Of a stretch of DNA of 64,000 nucleotides, positions 33,431 to 46,389 are shown in pieces. The position numbers and the translations under genes are program-made. The notes beneath the pieces were generated by a model. It was not told the origin of the DNA. It saw only the letters and a list, made by a program, of their open reading frames with translations, and did not search any database. The DNA is from Larix kaempferi (taxonomy: Eukaryota; Streptophyta; Pinopsida; Pinales; Pinaceae): positions 4,293,501 through 4,357,500 of the forward strand of contig BSBM01000597.1 of the NCBI GenBank assembly GCA_027924585.1, read 5' to 3'. Position 1 is the stretch's first letter, and every line of letters starts with the position of its first letter.

Positions 33431-33599
33431 AATTTGTATTTTTCTCTATCGTAATAATATTGAAAGAATTCTTTCGGACTAAAATTAGTCCTTCTTAATG
33501 CTTTAGCTATTTGTAAAAGAAATGGTTTCCAGACCCGAAAATGAAACATTAATATTGCATATCGTGGATGACAATTTTTAAAACCAGCAAAAACCACTA

Positions 33600-33890
33600 T
33601 TTCTCTATCCATTTTTGTGCAATGTGGCCAAAATAATATATGTTAAATAACTCAATTTCTCTATCCATTTTTTGCAATGTTGCCAAAATAATATATGTTA
33701 AATAACTCATCCTGATGACAATTTTTAAAACCAACAAAAACCACTGTTTCTCTATTTTTAAAACCAACAAAAACCATTGTTTTTCTATCCATTTTTGTGC
33801 AATGTTGCCAAAATAATATATGTTAAATAACTCAATTTCTCTATCCATTTTTATGCAATGTTGCCAAAATAATATTTGTTAAATAAGCCT
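33600..33890 (+). repeat. About 56 bp tandem repeat, four copies
   Basis: Unit tttctctatccatttttgtg followed by caatgttgccaaaataatatatgttaaataactc. Copies start near 33600, 33655, 33780 and 33836, and a shorter aaaaccaacaaaaaccactg unit is interleaved. It lies just after the PABN gene. Confidence 0.85.
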
Positions 33891-33899
33891 TCTAGAAAC

Positions 33900-35760
33900 T
33901 ATGTGTTCTAACTCATTATTTTCTTGGCTTGGAAAACAACATGGAATGCAGTCCTCTTGCTAAGACCACATTTCATTATGTAAGGCAACAAAATAACATG
34001 TAGAGTTTAGGTAGAGCTTAGGTGTTTAGTGACCACAATAACCTCAACATGGGAAATTCTATATGTTCTAGTTCATTGTGTAGACCCTTCTTTAGGCAAG
34101 GAAAATCTATGCCATTAATGCTCATTATGGTAAAGTAATTGAAATGTTTTATAAGCATATGGATTCTCTTGCTAAGACAACATTCATGAAGCTTGGAAAT
34201 TATGTTGTCTCTATGGAAACTTGGAACAAAGAAAGTAACAAAACATGTATAGCTTAGGTGTTTAGAAGATGCATAATAGGATCATTAGGTGCACATTCAT
34301 GAAGCTTGGACAACATTTCAACATTTATCTTGCTAAGACAACATTCAAAGACAACATTCATGAAGCTTGGAAATTATGTTGTCGCTATGGAAACTTGGAA
34401 CAAAGAAAGTAACAAAACATGTATAGCTTAGGTGTTTAGAAGATGCATAATAGGATCATTAGGTGCATATCTGGAAGATGATTATTGAGCAACCTCAACA
34501 TGGGACATTTTTTATGTTCTTAGAATTGTGTAGATTGTCCTTTTGGCAAGGGAAATCTATGCAATCTATGCTATTGATGCTCATAGTCTTAACTCACATT
34601 TTATATGTTCTATAATTGTGTAGACTTTATTAGTATAGTATAATGTTGTCACTATGGAAACAAATTGGAACAAAGGAGACAACAAGACAAGTGTAGAGGT
34701 TGAGGGTTGAGTACAATAACCTCAACATGGGACATTTTATATTTTCTAGAATTGTGTAGATCCTTCTTTTGGCAAAGAAAATATATGCCATCGATGCTCA
34801 TTATGTACAAGTAATTTAAATTTATGTTGTCACTATGGAAACAAATTGGAACAAAGAAGGTAACAAAACATGTATAGCTTATTTGTTTAGTAGATGCATT
34901 ATAGGATCATTAGGTGCATAGCTCAAAGATGAATATTGAGCAACCTCAACATACAAAATAACATGTAGAGCTTAGGTGTTTAGTAGTTTCCTTATAGGAT
35001 TATTATAGCTTAAAGATGAAGGTTGAGCACAATAACCTTAACATGGGACATTTTATATGTTCTAGAATTGTGTAGACCGCTCTTTTGGTAAGCAAAATCT
35101 ATGCGATGCTCATTATGGACCAAGTTATTGAAATGTCTTGTAAACATATGAATTATATTGCTAAGACAACATTTCTCTTGCTAAGACAACATTCATAGAG
35201 CTTGGGAATTATGTTGTCACTGTGGAAACAAATTGGAACAAAGAAGGTAACAAAACAAAATGTATAGCTTAGGTGTTTAGCAGATGCATTATAGGATCAT
35301 TAGGTGCATAGCTCAAAGATGAAAATTGAGAAACCTCAACATGGCACATTTTTTATGTTCTAGAATTGTGTAGATTGTTCTTTTGGTAAGGAAAATCTAG
35401 GCAAATATGCCATTGATGCTCATAGTCATAACCCACATTTTATATGTTCTATAATTGTGTAGATTGTTCTTTTGGCAAGCAAAATCTATGCCATTAGTAT
35501 AGTATAATGTTGTCCCTATGTAAACAAATTAGATCAAAGAATGGCAACAAAACATGTAGAGCTTAGGTGTTTAGCACATGCCTTATAGTATCATTATAGC
35601 TCAAAGATGAAGGTTGAGCACAATAACCTCAACATGGGACATTTTATATGTTCTAGAATTGTATAGACCATTCTTTTCGCAAGGAAAATCTATGCCATTA
35701 ATGCTCATTATGGATAAGTAATTGAAATGTTTTGTAAGCATATAAGTGTGCGGGAGTTTA
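33900..35760 (+). repeat. Degenerate complex satellite, roughly 200-450 bp spacing
   Basis: The phrase cattttatatgttctagaat plus tgtgtaga recurs near 34056, 34505, 34600, 34735, 35045, 35345, 35440 and 35640. Between them, blocks containing aacaaagaaagtaacaaaac, agcttaggtgtttag and gatcattaggtgca recur. No gene is visible. The order of blocks varies, so it is a shuffled array rather than a simple satellite. Confidence 0.8.
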
Positions 35761-35794
35761 GGTGTATGAGTCATTTACATGGAAAGGATTTAGT

Positions 35795-35975
35795 TTTCAA
35801 CTATGTTATTACTATGGAGAAAAATGCTAAACAACTATGTTAATAGTATGGAGAAAAATGCTAAACTGTGTTATTAGTATGGAGAAAAATGCTTCACATT
35901 TATAAGGAGCATATTAATGATGTTATTCATATGGAGAAAAATGCTTCACATTTATAAGGAGCATATTAATGTGGG
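35795..35975 (+). repeat. Short tandem repeat around atggagaaaaatgc
   Basis: Five copies of tatggagaaaaatgct at about 35813, 35850, 35878, 35928 and nearby, including a 55 bp exact doubling with cttcacatttataaggagca. Non-coding. Confidence 0.75.
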
Positions 35976-38900
35976 TTTGGTGGGTGTAAACGATTTAGTG
36001 TAAGTAATGAAATTTATTTAACATGGGTAAGTGTTGTACAAACCATGTTGCCTAATTCCTTTTGGATAAAATTCTAGAGCATCCATTATGAGACATTATG
36101 CAGGGTTTGGTGGTGATATATTCTTACACACAATTGTTATTGGTGTTCGATGAGAGAAAATGTAGTCTTCATACAAGTGACTCATTGTTTGGTGGTGATA
36201 TATTCTTACGCTTGGGGTGTCATGCCTAAATATACCATTAACAAAGTTGTGTTGGAATCATAGTTACCAACTATTACTTCTACCGTATACTATTTGCACC
36301 ATAAAAAAAGTTGTCTTGAAATCATAGTTACCAACTATTATATCTACTAGTATACTTTTCTTTAGAACCCATGTCAGTTAGGGGATTTTGCCTAATATTA
36401 GACATGCTTTCCTCTGTAAAGTATCTATGTTAATCATATATGTTCAATGTGTATGCTTCTATATTAACAAAGGCTAGCGTATTTTTATTGTGTTCCTAAA
36501 AATCCTTATTTTTAAGGAATAGAAATGGGAATGTTGGATCAAATGGTGGTGTTTTATGGAAATGAGTGTTGAGGTAATCAATATCATACATTAATTGGCA
36601 AACATTCCTTATTTGATTAAGTATAGATATGAAGAATGTGTTATTTAACCTCATTACTTGTTGGATTTGGAAACATTTGACATTGTCCATCTAAAATACA
36701 TATGACATTTTCTTGTTGTGAAAAGGAAGCTATCCAAAACTTCGATCTTCATGAATAGGTTGTGCTTGTAATGAGTAATCTCAAAGCATTATGTCAACAT
36801 TACCAAAATCCTTTGTATCCATATGAAATGTTTTCTTAATCCTTTTGTTTATATTGCACATAAAGCATTCAAACAAGTATTAATGATGCTTCATTGATGA
36901 AAACAAAGTGAACTTGTCAAAAATATTTGCTCAAAATATTAATTGTAGTCTATTCTAATGGCACATGTTTGTAGATTTACAGGGAAAGTGAAATGTGTTG
37001 TCACACCATTGGCATTATATGCAACTTTGATAGTAAAGAAAACTATGATTCCCTTTTTCTTAGGAGGATTGTTTCTATTATGTTTGATGTAGAAACATGC
37101 TAAATCTTGGTACAATTTTTTTAATTGTCTCTACATGCCATAATACTCTTATATTCTAAGGAGCAACGATTGATTGTTTGATAGTTTGGAAGTTGTTCTC
37201 ATTTAATTGCCTCTACATTCCATAATACTCTTATATTCTTAGGAACAATGATTGTTTGATAGTTTGCTCGTGCTCTTCTTACTTGTATGTTCATGCTATG
37301 AAGTATTGCTTGATGTTATATTTATCACAATTGTAAATTGTTTTAGTTAATAAAATAATTTCAATGATTTCTAAAGCAATGTCTAATGCTTAATAGTAGC
37401 TATGATCAACTTATGAGAAATACACTTCATTTAGTGTGTGAGTCACCTTACAAGTGCTCTTCAATTTCAAGAAATGGGACATGTTATGACATATATAGTA
37501 GCCGGGCTACCATACATTATTTTTCTGATTCTAGTACACTATTCAGCCAGTTCCCTTACATTGAGATGCTGAGATGAGCATCTATTATGGATCACTATCA
37601 GATTTGGACAGCAGTTAGATTCCCCATGCCATGACTGAGTCTCAGGACACTCAGAGAGATGACCGATGTAGCCACTATACCATTGATACAGAGCAGTCAG
37701 TAGTGCCTAGAGTTACAGTAGCAGTTTCAGAGGACAGATGATGGTTCAGATGATGAGCATTCAGGTATATGACTCAGCAGGTATATCATGGTGTTATGGT
37801 TATATTGCTTTTATATTGATTCTTATAGCATGTCTTAGCATTTAGTGTCATGATCTGGCGATCATATAGATATGTGGACATGGTTGATCTTATTATATAT
37901 ATTCTATTGTCCCTACTCATACTTAGAAGTTCATTATCCATACTCATTGGTTTTACCCTCCTTAAGGAGAATAGAGGTGATCATTCCACCATACCTTGGC
38001 TTGCTAGTGTTGGCCCCATTATTCATTGTCTTCATCCATCCATTACCTACCTTTTAGTTTATCACCCTGACTTACTACTTGACTAGTGGCATGGAGGACT
38101 TTTCCCCATTGTAGCCTCTGTATTGGATGAGCTTCCCTGTTTATTGTGTCTCGGCTCTGACTTGGTGACAAAACTTACCTATGGTGAGTTGGATTTCCTT
38201 GTGAATTCCCCCTAGTCACTAAAGTTGTGTTGTCTAAACCTGAAACTTTTAGTGCTGCCATGAATACAAAATTTGGAAAATGAAATGTTATATCTTGTAT
38301 GAAAAGCTCGTTCATGCAATGTGTTTCTAAACACACATGAATGAAAGGCGAGCCAAATGAAAATGGCCATGAAATAAAATGTTATATCTTTTGTGAAATG
38401 TAAAATACCTAGGTAAACAAGCTGTCTGTGACACACCTAGAAGTGCTCAAGTAAACAAGTGCCTTAGAAACACACCTACAACAGAAAGCCTAAAATAAAT
38501 GTAAATCTATGCAATGTGTTTATAAACACACATAGATCAAAGGCTATGGAAACTTCAGGCCCAAAAGCAATGGAACTTAAATGCTATATCAAAATAATTG
38601 CTGGCCTCATTTGTATTATGGATTGTGCACATCTGTTAAAGGTGAATAAACCCTCTTTGAACAACTTATCCATTTGTGAGACATCGCCATTCCCTGTGTT
38701 GTTGCTCATTCAGTATATACTATGGTGTGTATTCCCTTTCCCATATCCAAAGTGTCACATTGTTAAGTCAGTCGGTCATCCTTTAGCCTAGCCATTTTAT
38801 TTTAAGCCTTCGCCCTTCACTAGCAAACTGATCACAACTATGAAGTGAGTATGGTCTTGAAAGTCTAGTCTGAGTCATAATAATAATTAAAGACACTATA

Positions 38901-38985
38901 TATTTGGATTTAGATCGCCAGTAATGATTACTTTTTGTTATAATTTCTATTTGAATGAGTTGTAAAGCATGCATTAACCTTTGAC
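35976..38985. other. AT-rich DNA without recognisable gene
   Basis: Open frames are short and without known motifs. Small repeats occur: ggtggtgatatattcttac near 36110 and 36188; aaatcatagttaccaactatta near 36255 and 36315; and ccacattccataatactctt type near 37130 and 37210. From about 37560 the base composition shifts to a style seen in the LTR and interior of the first gypsy element (short words such as cagttt and cagaca), so this may be retroelement interior. Nothing more can be supported. Confidence 0.5.
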
Positions 38986-40600
38986 ACTTTGCAGCAGCTT
39001 CTGATGATAGTCTGAGTTATATTTGGTCATGTTGACTTGGTCAAACCTAGTTTTGACCAAGTTCAACCACAGGACATGAGATGGTTGGACCTTGTGATGA
39101 TATAGATAGATGATATATGGTCTATGTACATGTACATGATGGTTCTGTGTATCAGATACAGGTTTATGATGATGATTTATGGTTTTCAGCATTATTTGAT
39201 CATTTACAGATTATTATTATTTCACTTGTTCGGGTATATTGGATATATTATATGATCATGCAGAGATCCATATGGTGTATGAGTACACATCTTGGGTAGA
39301 TTTGGACCTTCTGAGTCCAATGAGACAGTCTACTTTCAGTTCCGGGCAGTTACAGTGATGATTGAGCCTCAGTAGGCTATCCTAGTGCAGTTTTGGTCTG
39401 TCGGAGACCCTGTCAGAGCAGAGATGGATTTTAACTGGTTGACCTAGGGCGTTGTGCATGGAGGGGGTGGTCCAGCCACTTGTTTTTACCATATTACCCC
39501 CCTCCCAGACACACTGGTGCCCTCACCTTTACAGCGCAGGCACTCCAGGAGGCAGTTTGGGGTAGTTTCATGCTTCCCGAGGTAGTTCAGGATTGGTAGA
39601 AATGGCTACAAAGGAATTCAATTTGGGCTACTGAGGCAAAGTTTTAGCATGGGATGATCAGTGATGATGAGTGGGATGTCTTCCACACCTTCTCCAGCAG
39701 TTTCAGCTTCATTGGGACCCGCATCCATCACTTATGGCATTTTCTGATGATTTTTGAGGCCTCCTAAGGCCCACGATTTGTTCATATAGGCAGGATTTGG
39801 TACTTTGATGACCATTTTATTATTATTGTGCTATGGGGATTGACCAAGGGTGTCTAAAATTACCCCTTGGACCCACCATAAGCTTATTGTTATATTTTGT
39901 CATCATGATTTGGTGGGATCCCCTCTCCTAGGGCATTTTTGTCCACTTATTATTATATTTTATTAGTGATCCATGTATTTTATTGTTGAGCTCATCTCAA
40001 CCATTGATTAGATCTTTTGATCTTTTAATCTTAGCCACTCATTCAAAAAGTGGTTAGATTATGGACTCTCTCCCTCCTATTTAAAGGAGAGAGCCTCTCA
40101 TTGTAAAGGGGACTTGTGGCTCTGGATTATTGGAATAGAAAATTATTATTGCATCTATCTCCAGTGTTGTGGTGAATGTTTTTGGTGTTCGTTCGTTGAT
40201 TCTTCCTTTGCACTGAGTTATTGGAGATCTTGTCTTGCCATATTTCTGTACCATCTTTTTGCATCTACAGGTGGAGGCCGAATTCATCTAAGGAGGACGT
40301 ATTGGTAGGGGAGGACCCTCCCTACTTCTTCTTTGGGTCTTTTCGTTGGTAACAGGGAGTATTATTGTCCCAGGACCTTCTATTTCATGTTACTATTACA
40401 TTTCGCTTGTATTTCCTCCATACTTGACCTCTCTGATTGAAATCGCTTTCCTTGGATTGACAGGTAGAGGAGGGTGTACTTGTGGGCTAGGGCATCATTT
40501 GGGCAAGCAAAATCAACAGTCTCTCATTTGATCTCTGTGGGAGTCTTCCTCAACAACAAGGCATCTCATTCACATCACTCAGGTATGATCTCAAGGTAAT
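38986..40600 (+). mobile_element. Probable gypsy-type LTR with TATA box
   Basis: The stretch has the look of a long plant LTR: a T-rich U3, a TATA-like TATTTAAA at 40078-40085 inside an inverted repeat (CTCTCTCC ... GGAGAGAG, arms about 40066-40073 and 40086-40093), then R/U5-like text (gcctctcattgtaaagggg). Neither terminus nor a second copy was found, and no primer site is apparent, so this call rests on composition and the promoter alone. Confidence 0.4.
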
Positions 40601-41600
40601 CTCTTTCCATGATCTATCCACTTGTCTAAAATGCTTCAAACCCTAATTAATCAAAACCCCCATTTTTACATTTTTTCAGATCTACTAAGATCTAGTGGCT
40701 TCTTGGGTAAGATATTTAAAACCCACCTCTATAGTATCCACGACATCCCGGATCTATAGTTTGGTTAGGATTGGCCTTCATTTGACCCCCTTCCCAAGCC
40801 AGCTTAGCCTCTCCAAGTGAGGTCGCACTTCTTGGGGAAGGTGAGTTACCCTAGATCCGGTACATGGGTAGTTGAGATTTCACTTGAATCATAATCTACA
40901 TATCCTAAAACCTACCCCTGGACTGCTACTTTGGCAATTTCTACCTTGTGGGCCCTATTCCACATTTTAAGGGATTTAATCCCCATTTTGGACCACTTGG
41001 TATCTTAAAACTCAAATCTAGTAAGATCTAACCCTTGGATTGCCTTGATATTTTAGATCCACATTGTCACTTGATTAACCTACTTGGATCTAAACTTTGG
41101 ATGCCATTGGACTTGTCTTGATCCCATTTACCCCACCTTTTACCCTCCTTGGGCAAAGTCGCACTTCTTGGGAGATTGGAGTTGGTCCACTTGTAGGACA
41201 TTGGTACATGAGATTTTGGTGGATTTGGAACAAGCATACCTTGAAACCTAAGTCTAGTAGGTCACTTTGCGAAATCTTGCCTTGGGGATAGCATTCCTTG
41301 TTTTAAGGGATTGTGGTCCACTTAGGTCAAACCATGATCTATTAGATCTAGACATAGTCATCCATCAAACCTTTAATAGCCCACTTGTCTTATGCCCTAG
41401 GGGTCATCAACCATAAGTTAATATTTTTTGACTCCATTTATCCCAATTCCCAAGGCACTGATCTCTCTCCAAGTCAATTCGACTTTCCTAGATTGTTGGA
41501 TTAACTTATGGTTTGATCCTTGTTTAGTGGACTGAACCCTTGTGATGTTATCATATCTCATGATCAAGCTTATCACATGTACTAGTTAGCCCCAATTCAA
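40600..41600 (+). repeat. About 330 bp degenerate tandem repeat, three copies
   Basis: gtcgcacttcttgggg occurs at about 40823 and 41158, and a weaker copy (ctctccaagt then tcgactttcctag) near 41465. The flanking words agatctagta and ccctagatcc also recur at similar spacing. It follows the probable LTR and may be its leader. Confidence 0.65.
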
Positions 41601-43356
41601 CCCCTAAACTACTCTGCATTGGACACGACTTCCAAGGCAGTGGATTTTCTCACAATTGACTAGTACTTTAATCTTGGATCTCATTTCAAATACTATAAGT
41701 CACTCTCACATCAACAATGAACCAAAGCTATATTCATTAAACCCTTTATTCATCTTGTGACTTTATCCTTAGATCTAGGGTACAACATACACCTTACAAT
41801 ATTTCACTTATACTTAACTTTGATTTGGTGTTTTGGTGTGATCTCTCCTGTCGGGAGTAGATCTGGGTCTCCCCCTTCATTGTCTGGGCTAGATAACATA
41901 AAGTGAAGGTTGCTTCGATTGGCGTGACAACCATCTATTGGAAGTCGAGGTGATCATGGTTGCACCTTTTAAGTTGCCCTTTCCTACTGCCATCCATTAA
42001 TGGATACATCCACAGGGGTAACTACAGTTTAGGTGATAACAGGACATAAAGCATCATCTTCACTATATACAAGTTTTTAGGATCTATGTGCTTATTTATA
42101 TTACATTTCACATGGTTGTTTGTGTCTCTTCACTTTTTTTTTTATGACCATGAATAGTATGACACATATTATGCCATAAAAACATACTAACTTTTTGTGC
42201 CTTCCAATGTACTTATATATTATGGAAAGATACAAAATTTCTTCTGGAAACATACAAAATTTCTTCTAAATCATCAAGTTCTTGTGCTAACGACTTGTTC
42301 TTTTGAGGACAAATGTCCATTGTACAAATGGAAATGTAGTAATGAAAGCCTACCTAATTTGAAATAAAATGGAAAAGGTAATGAAAGAACAATATAAACT
42401 TCTTGCCAACTAGACATTTGTTGTGTTCTCAAAAGGGCATTGCTAAGCTTGCATATTGTTTGTATCTTGCCATATTTGTTTTCAACACATTTGTCACATA
42501 TTTTGTATAATGTGTTTGTAAAGGTGTAACTCAATTTAATCATCTCAATTGATTGTCTCCAATGTTATTGGGAATTTGATTAGTGTCAGCAAGTGACCAA
42601 TTTGAATCCCTCTTGGTAAGTGAACTAGTCTATGCCAACAAGCTAAGTAGGCATGTCATCCACAAATGCAGGGAAGCATCCCTTGGGTTTCCTTACAAAT
42701 GTTTCCTTGAAAAAAAAGGCGTAATACAATCTCTCATTTGAGAGTTATAATATGTTGTTGCAGCATACACATCTAAAATATATTAAAAATTTGTGTTTAC
42801 ACTCTATAATTTAGGCAAGATTTTGGAAAATGTATGTATTGTTCCTTAGTCAAACACATATCATCTAAGAACATTTCAAATGCTACACTTTTGTCAAAAT
42901 GTTGTTCTTTGTTTAAATGGTGTATATATATATATATATATAATGGGTGTCAATCTATATTAGAAGATGTTTGCTGAAGATCCAAATAGTTGAGGGTAGT
43001 ACATATTAGTCAAAAATTTACAAAATTGCAACAAGCTTTGTAGACTTGGGCACTTAAATAAAAAAATTCCAAGATGACTCTTCACCAACTGACTCCATAA
43101 TTTATCCTATTATTCCTAAAATTGTATTGTAGAATATATGACCAAGGAGGAAAAAACATGTATAAACCATTAAAAACAAACATCATGGACTAAATTGGTT
43201 GCCACTGTGGTAATTCTCCATAATATCCTCTTTCTGTGTGTCCAAGATAAGTAATTACTGCTCAATTCTAGTTTGGCCATTATGTTAAAGTGCATTTTCC
43301 TCTTCATGGAATTCTTTAATAGAGTCTATGTAAGTCCATGGTTGCCTTGTAATTGA
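41601..43356. other. AT-rich DNA, no gene; (TA)n microsatellite
   Basis: A TA dinucleotide run lies at about 42923-42942. No frame longer than 90 codons has a recognisable motif. Confidence 0.6.
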
Positions 43357-43614
43357 CTAAGATCCACGTGCAAAGCCAAGAATGATATTGAAGTGCATGT
43401 CGATGTCTTTGGCGAATTTCTTAGATTTAGAGATCTTTTCACTTAACTTGACTTCCATTTCTTCTTGTTTCTTTCTTAAATTGTCCATTTGCGGGCTATA
43501 ATATTCTAAGGCTTGTTTCAATATTTCCATATTAGCCTCCAGATTTTCCAAAAAAAAATGAGCTTCAAAATTGCTCTCCACATTAGCTTTGGACTTACAC
43601 AAAGGATTGGCCAT
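43357..43614 (-). CDS. Hypothetical small protein, coiled-coil-like
   Basis: 85 residues from ATG at 43614. The middle has heptad-like spacing (LENLEANMEILKQALEYY, then LRKKQEEMEVKLSEKISKSK), suggesting a coiled coil. No family is recognised. Neighbouring minus-strand frames up to 44505 are short and broken, so it may be the surviving piece of a larger decayed gene or retroelement gag. The case that it is translated is weak. Confidence 0.25.
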   Translation of the reverse strand: MANPLCKSKANVESNFEAHFFLENLEANMEILKQALEYYSPQMDNLRKKQEEMEVKLSEKISKSKKFAKDIDMHFNIILGFARGS

Positions 43615-45205
43615 CTAGATACGAGAAGAAAATTGTCTTAACATAACAGAGAACCAAAAACCAATACTTTCTAGTTTGGTGTAACAAGAATAGTCTCTTG
43701 TTTCAACAAGATTACACCCAATTCTTGATAGGGGATAAAAGCGACATCAACAAAATTATAATTAGCTGATAAAGTAGAATGATAATGAGACTGTGTCCCT
43801 ATCATTCCCAAAATTGAAATAGAGATACAATCTTCCCTCTCAACCAAGAAGCTAGACAAGATTTATCTCCAACCATAATCCAAATTAACATTGCATTTAT
43901 AAACATCTAAATAATGCTTAGTCAAACCCGATTAACGAAGTAACAAAAAACTCAAAATTTTCCAACCCATAATCTCTAATACAATCACCTTGATTATCTG
44001 AAAACTTAATTAGGATATCATCTAAGCCACTAAAAAAAAGGAAAAGCCAAAGTATTATGAGTATAGGAGTGCACACCTATCAAATTTTGAAAATTTAAGA
44101 GACCATACACTTTGGAATTCTCCAATCCAACCTTACCTCTATAAAATATAGAAAACATAGGACTTGAGAGATCGCCAACAAACCTTGGATCCCATCGACA
44201 AGCACTTTCTTGCAACATTCATGAGATAATTATCCCACCGCAACCATAGAAGTTACTAGAAAAGGCATAAATGGAGGTACCACTTTACTGGAAGCATAAG
44301 GAGCAAAGGGACATTAGGCATGAGTGAGATCCAAAGGTCCCTTACTATGCATTAAATACATAGAGATTGCATGCTTGGTCCTTACAATAGGCTTCAAATT
44401 GTTATAAATTCGCATATGCCCTGAGTTATGTCTAATGACACTCGGATTGAAGGATACTTGTAGCACAAAACTATGGTATCCATACCATCTTAGGGGAGTC
44501 CCCATTTTTTATAAGGGCCTGCTTGTCCAAATATGTAGCTTCATTCGCTTTACCATTTGGAAGTCGTTTGTTGACATGCTTGACGAGGAAGGGTTGCAGT
44601 TCACAAATATGATCAATATTCCATATAATTTGTTGCAATATTCTACTAAGGGTTCCTTCCTTAATTACATTGTTTTTTAACTTGGTTTATATCACATATA
44701 GAATCACCAAGCATTGCTTTCTTTAGTTGTCGCTGAAGGAGGATGATCATTCCTTGGAGGAGGGCATAGGCTTTTGCCAGGTTGTTTGTCATGACGCCAA
44801 TTCCCGAAGAATAACTTCATTCTATACTTCATTTTGGATTAATTAAGACCTCCCAATGCACCTACCACCCCTAAAATGTTGCTCTTGTAAAACAATGAAA
44901 GTGATTTTCTTATTTCCATGCATTCTTATTGTTGTTGTACAATGGTTCCAATATTTTGATTTTTCCCATTGGTAACAAGGGAAAGCCAAATCTACATGAT
45001 GCATTCATATACTTTCTATAGTTTATGTTATGATGGTATGTATGGAGTTTTACAAGATTGAGTAATGCCAAATCATAAGAGATGTACTTGTAAACAAATT
45101 CATCAATCTCAATATTTGGAAATTAGAAAAAATATGTTCAATTTGATATCACAAAACCCCATGATCATGTTCATTATCTCTATTTTGGAATTCGATAATG
45201 ACCAA
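43615..45205. other. No supported gene
   Basis: Minus-strand frames at 43859-43671, 44218-44030 and 44505-44314 are 60-odd codons each, without motifs. They could be parts of one decayed gene continuing from the frame at 43614, but nothing ties them to a family. Confidence 0.4.
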
Positions 45206-45330
45206 TAATATCCATATCCATATGGTATCCTAGTTTAGCAGGAAGCATAATTTTGTAGCACTCAGTGCAGTAGATGCGGAGTATATTGCAGACAGTGTCA
45301 CAAGCCGTGAAGCAAGGACAAGTCTGCCCC
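45206..45330 (+). pseudogene. copia RNase H fragment
   Basis: The plus strand reads, with stops, SRKHNFVALSAVDAEYIAD, which matches the SRKQxxVALSTxEAEYIA motif at the end of copia RNase H. It is followed by LTR-like sequence, as in a copia 3' end from which most of the element is gone. Confidence 0.7.
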
Positions 45331-45339
45331 CACAAAAAG

Positions 45340-45830
45340 ACAAGTCAACCTCACTAGTGAAAATCAAGTGAACTGAAGAATATAAATAAATTGCTTGAGC
45401 ATTTCATTTGTTCACTCATCATCCAACATCTTCTCTGCTACATGGTGTGCACTTTCCAAGAGGGCATAGTAAATGTCCAAGGAGTAATTATTGGGGTTAT
45501 CTTATTATCTCTGAGGTTTGCTACACTTGCTAGGATTTCTTGTGAAGAAGGGCGCACCTTTCCATGTGCTAGGGTTTCTCTCCATGATTGGTATTGTATT
45601 TGAATTGGACTGATTTCTTCTAAGAAAATTTGGTTGGGTTTTCTCCCTTATTGGGTTTCCCAAGGTAAAATTCTTGTGTCTATTGTGCAAGGATGTGTTT
45701 CTATGATCCTTTGTTTCTGCTGTAATTTAAGTTGAAATTTTTAGTGTGCAATTATTCAATGAAATCGTGGGATGAATTGAATGCTTGAAATCATTGTGTA
45801 ATAATTGTCAAGATATAGAAATATATAAAA
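45340..45830 (+). mobile_element. copia LTR remnant
   Basis: A TATA-like aatataaataaa lies near 45380. Further on, gggttttctcccttattggg then tttcccaaggtaaaattcttgtgtc corresponds to gttttctaccccatgagggt and tttccaggataaatctgtgtc in the LTR of the copia element at 48545. Termini are not clear. Confidence 0.55.
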
Positions 45831-46182
45831 ATTCAACACTCAACGCGACATGAAACTTGAGGACTATCGCATAGATAGAAAGACTAGACCACGTGGGAGG
45901 AAGCTCACATAGAGGTGCACAAACTGAAAAAACCGGATTAGGGTTTCAAAGATCACCATAATATGTAGGTTGGCGACATGTGTAGGTTGGAGCGAGATTA
46001 GGGTTTATGGGTAATTGCATGTTTGAGGAGAGGCACATCTACACAAACCAGGCAGAAGAATCACACAAAGGGCAGACTGAAGGGAATATGGTAGTCCTAG
46101 CAAAGCATACTGAGCAAGACAGAGCACAAAAAAACATTATGAGCAGGTATACCATGTAAGAGTTATGGCAAAACCTCGCCAT

Positions 46183-46389
46183 GCTCTAATACCACTGTCG
46201 ACATCAGAACAATAATTCCCGCATTCATCCCTTGATTTCATTGAGCAAATTCTTCTTTTTATACATAGAGAATGGCTATTGGGATTCATCTTCCCAAGAT
46301 GGTTGTTCCTAACTGTTCATGTTCCCTATGAAACCTATTATTTACATCTTTTACAAAATCATTAATCACATAGGATTAGGATTCTAACA
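46183..46389 (-). mobile_element. Short minus-strand LTR (194 bp) with primer site
   Basis: On the minus strand the sequence begins TGTTAGAATCC (46389) and ends GATGTCGACA (46196). One spacer base and then tggtattagagc (46194-46183) follow, a one-mismatch match to the initiator tRNA-Met primer site. A partner LTR was not found; it may be the 5' LTR of a lost element. Confidence 0.6.

Noticed and set aside
36496-36690. Small minus-strand frames across 36-39 kb as genes
   Set aside because: All under 100 codons in AT-rich DNA, without motifs, splice partners or neighbours that would make a gene.
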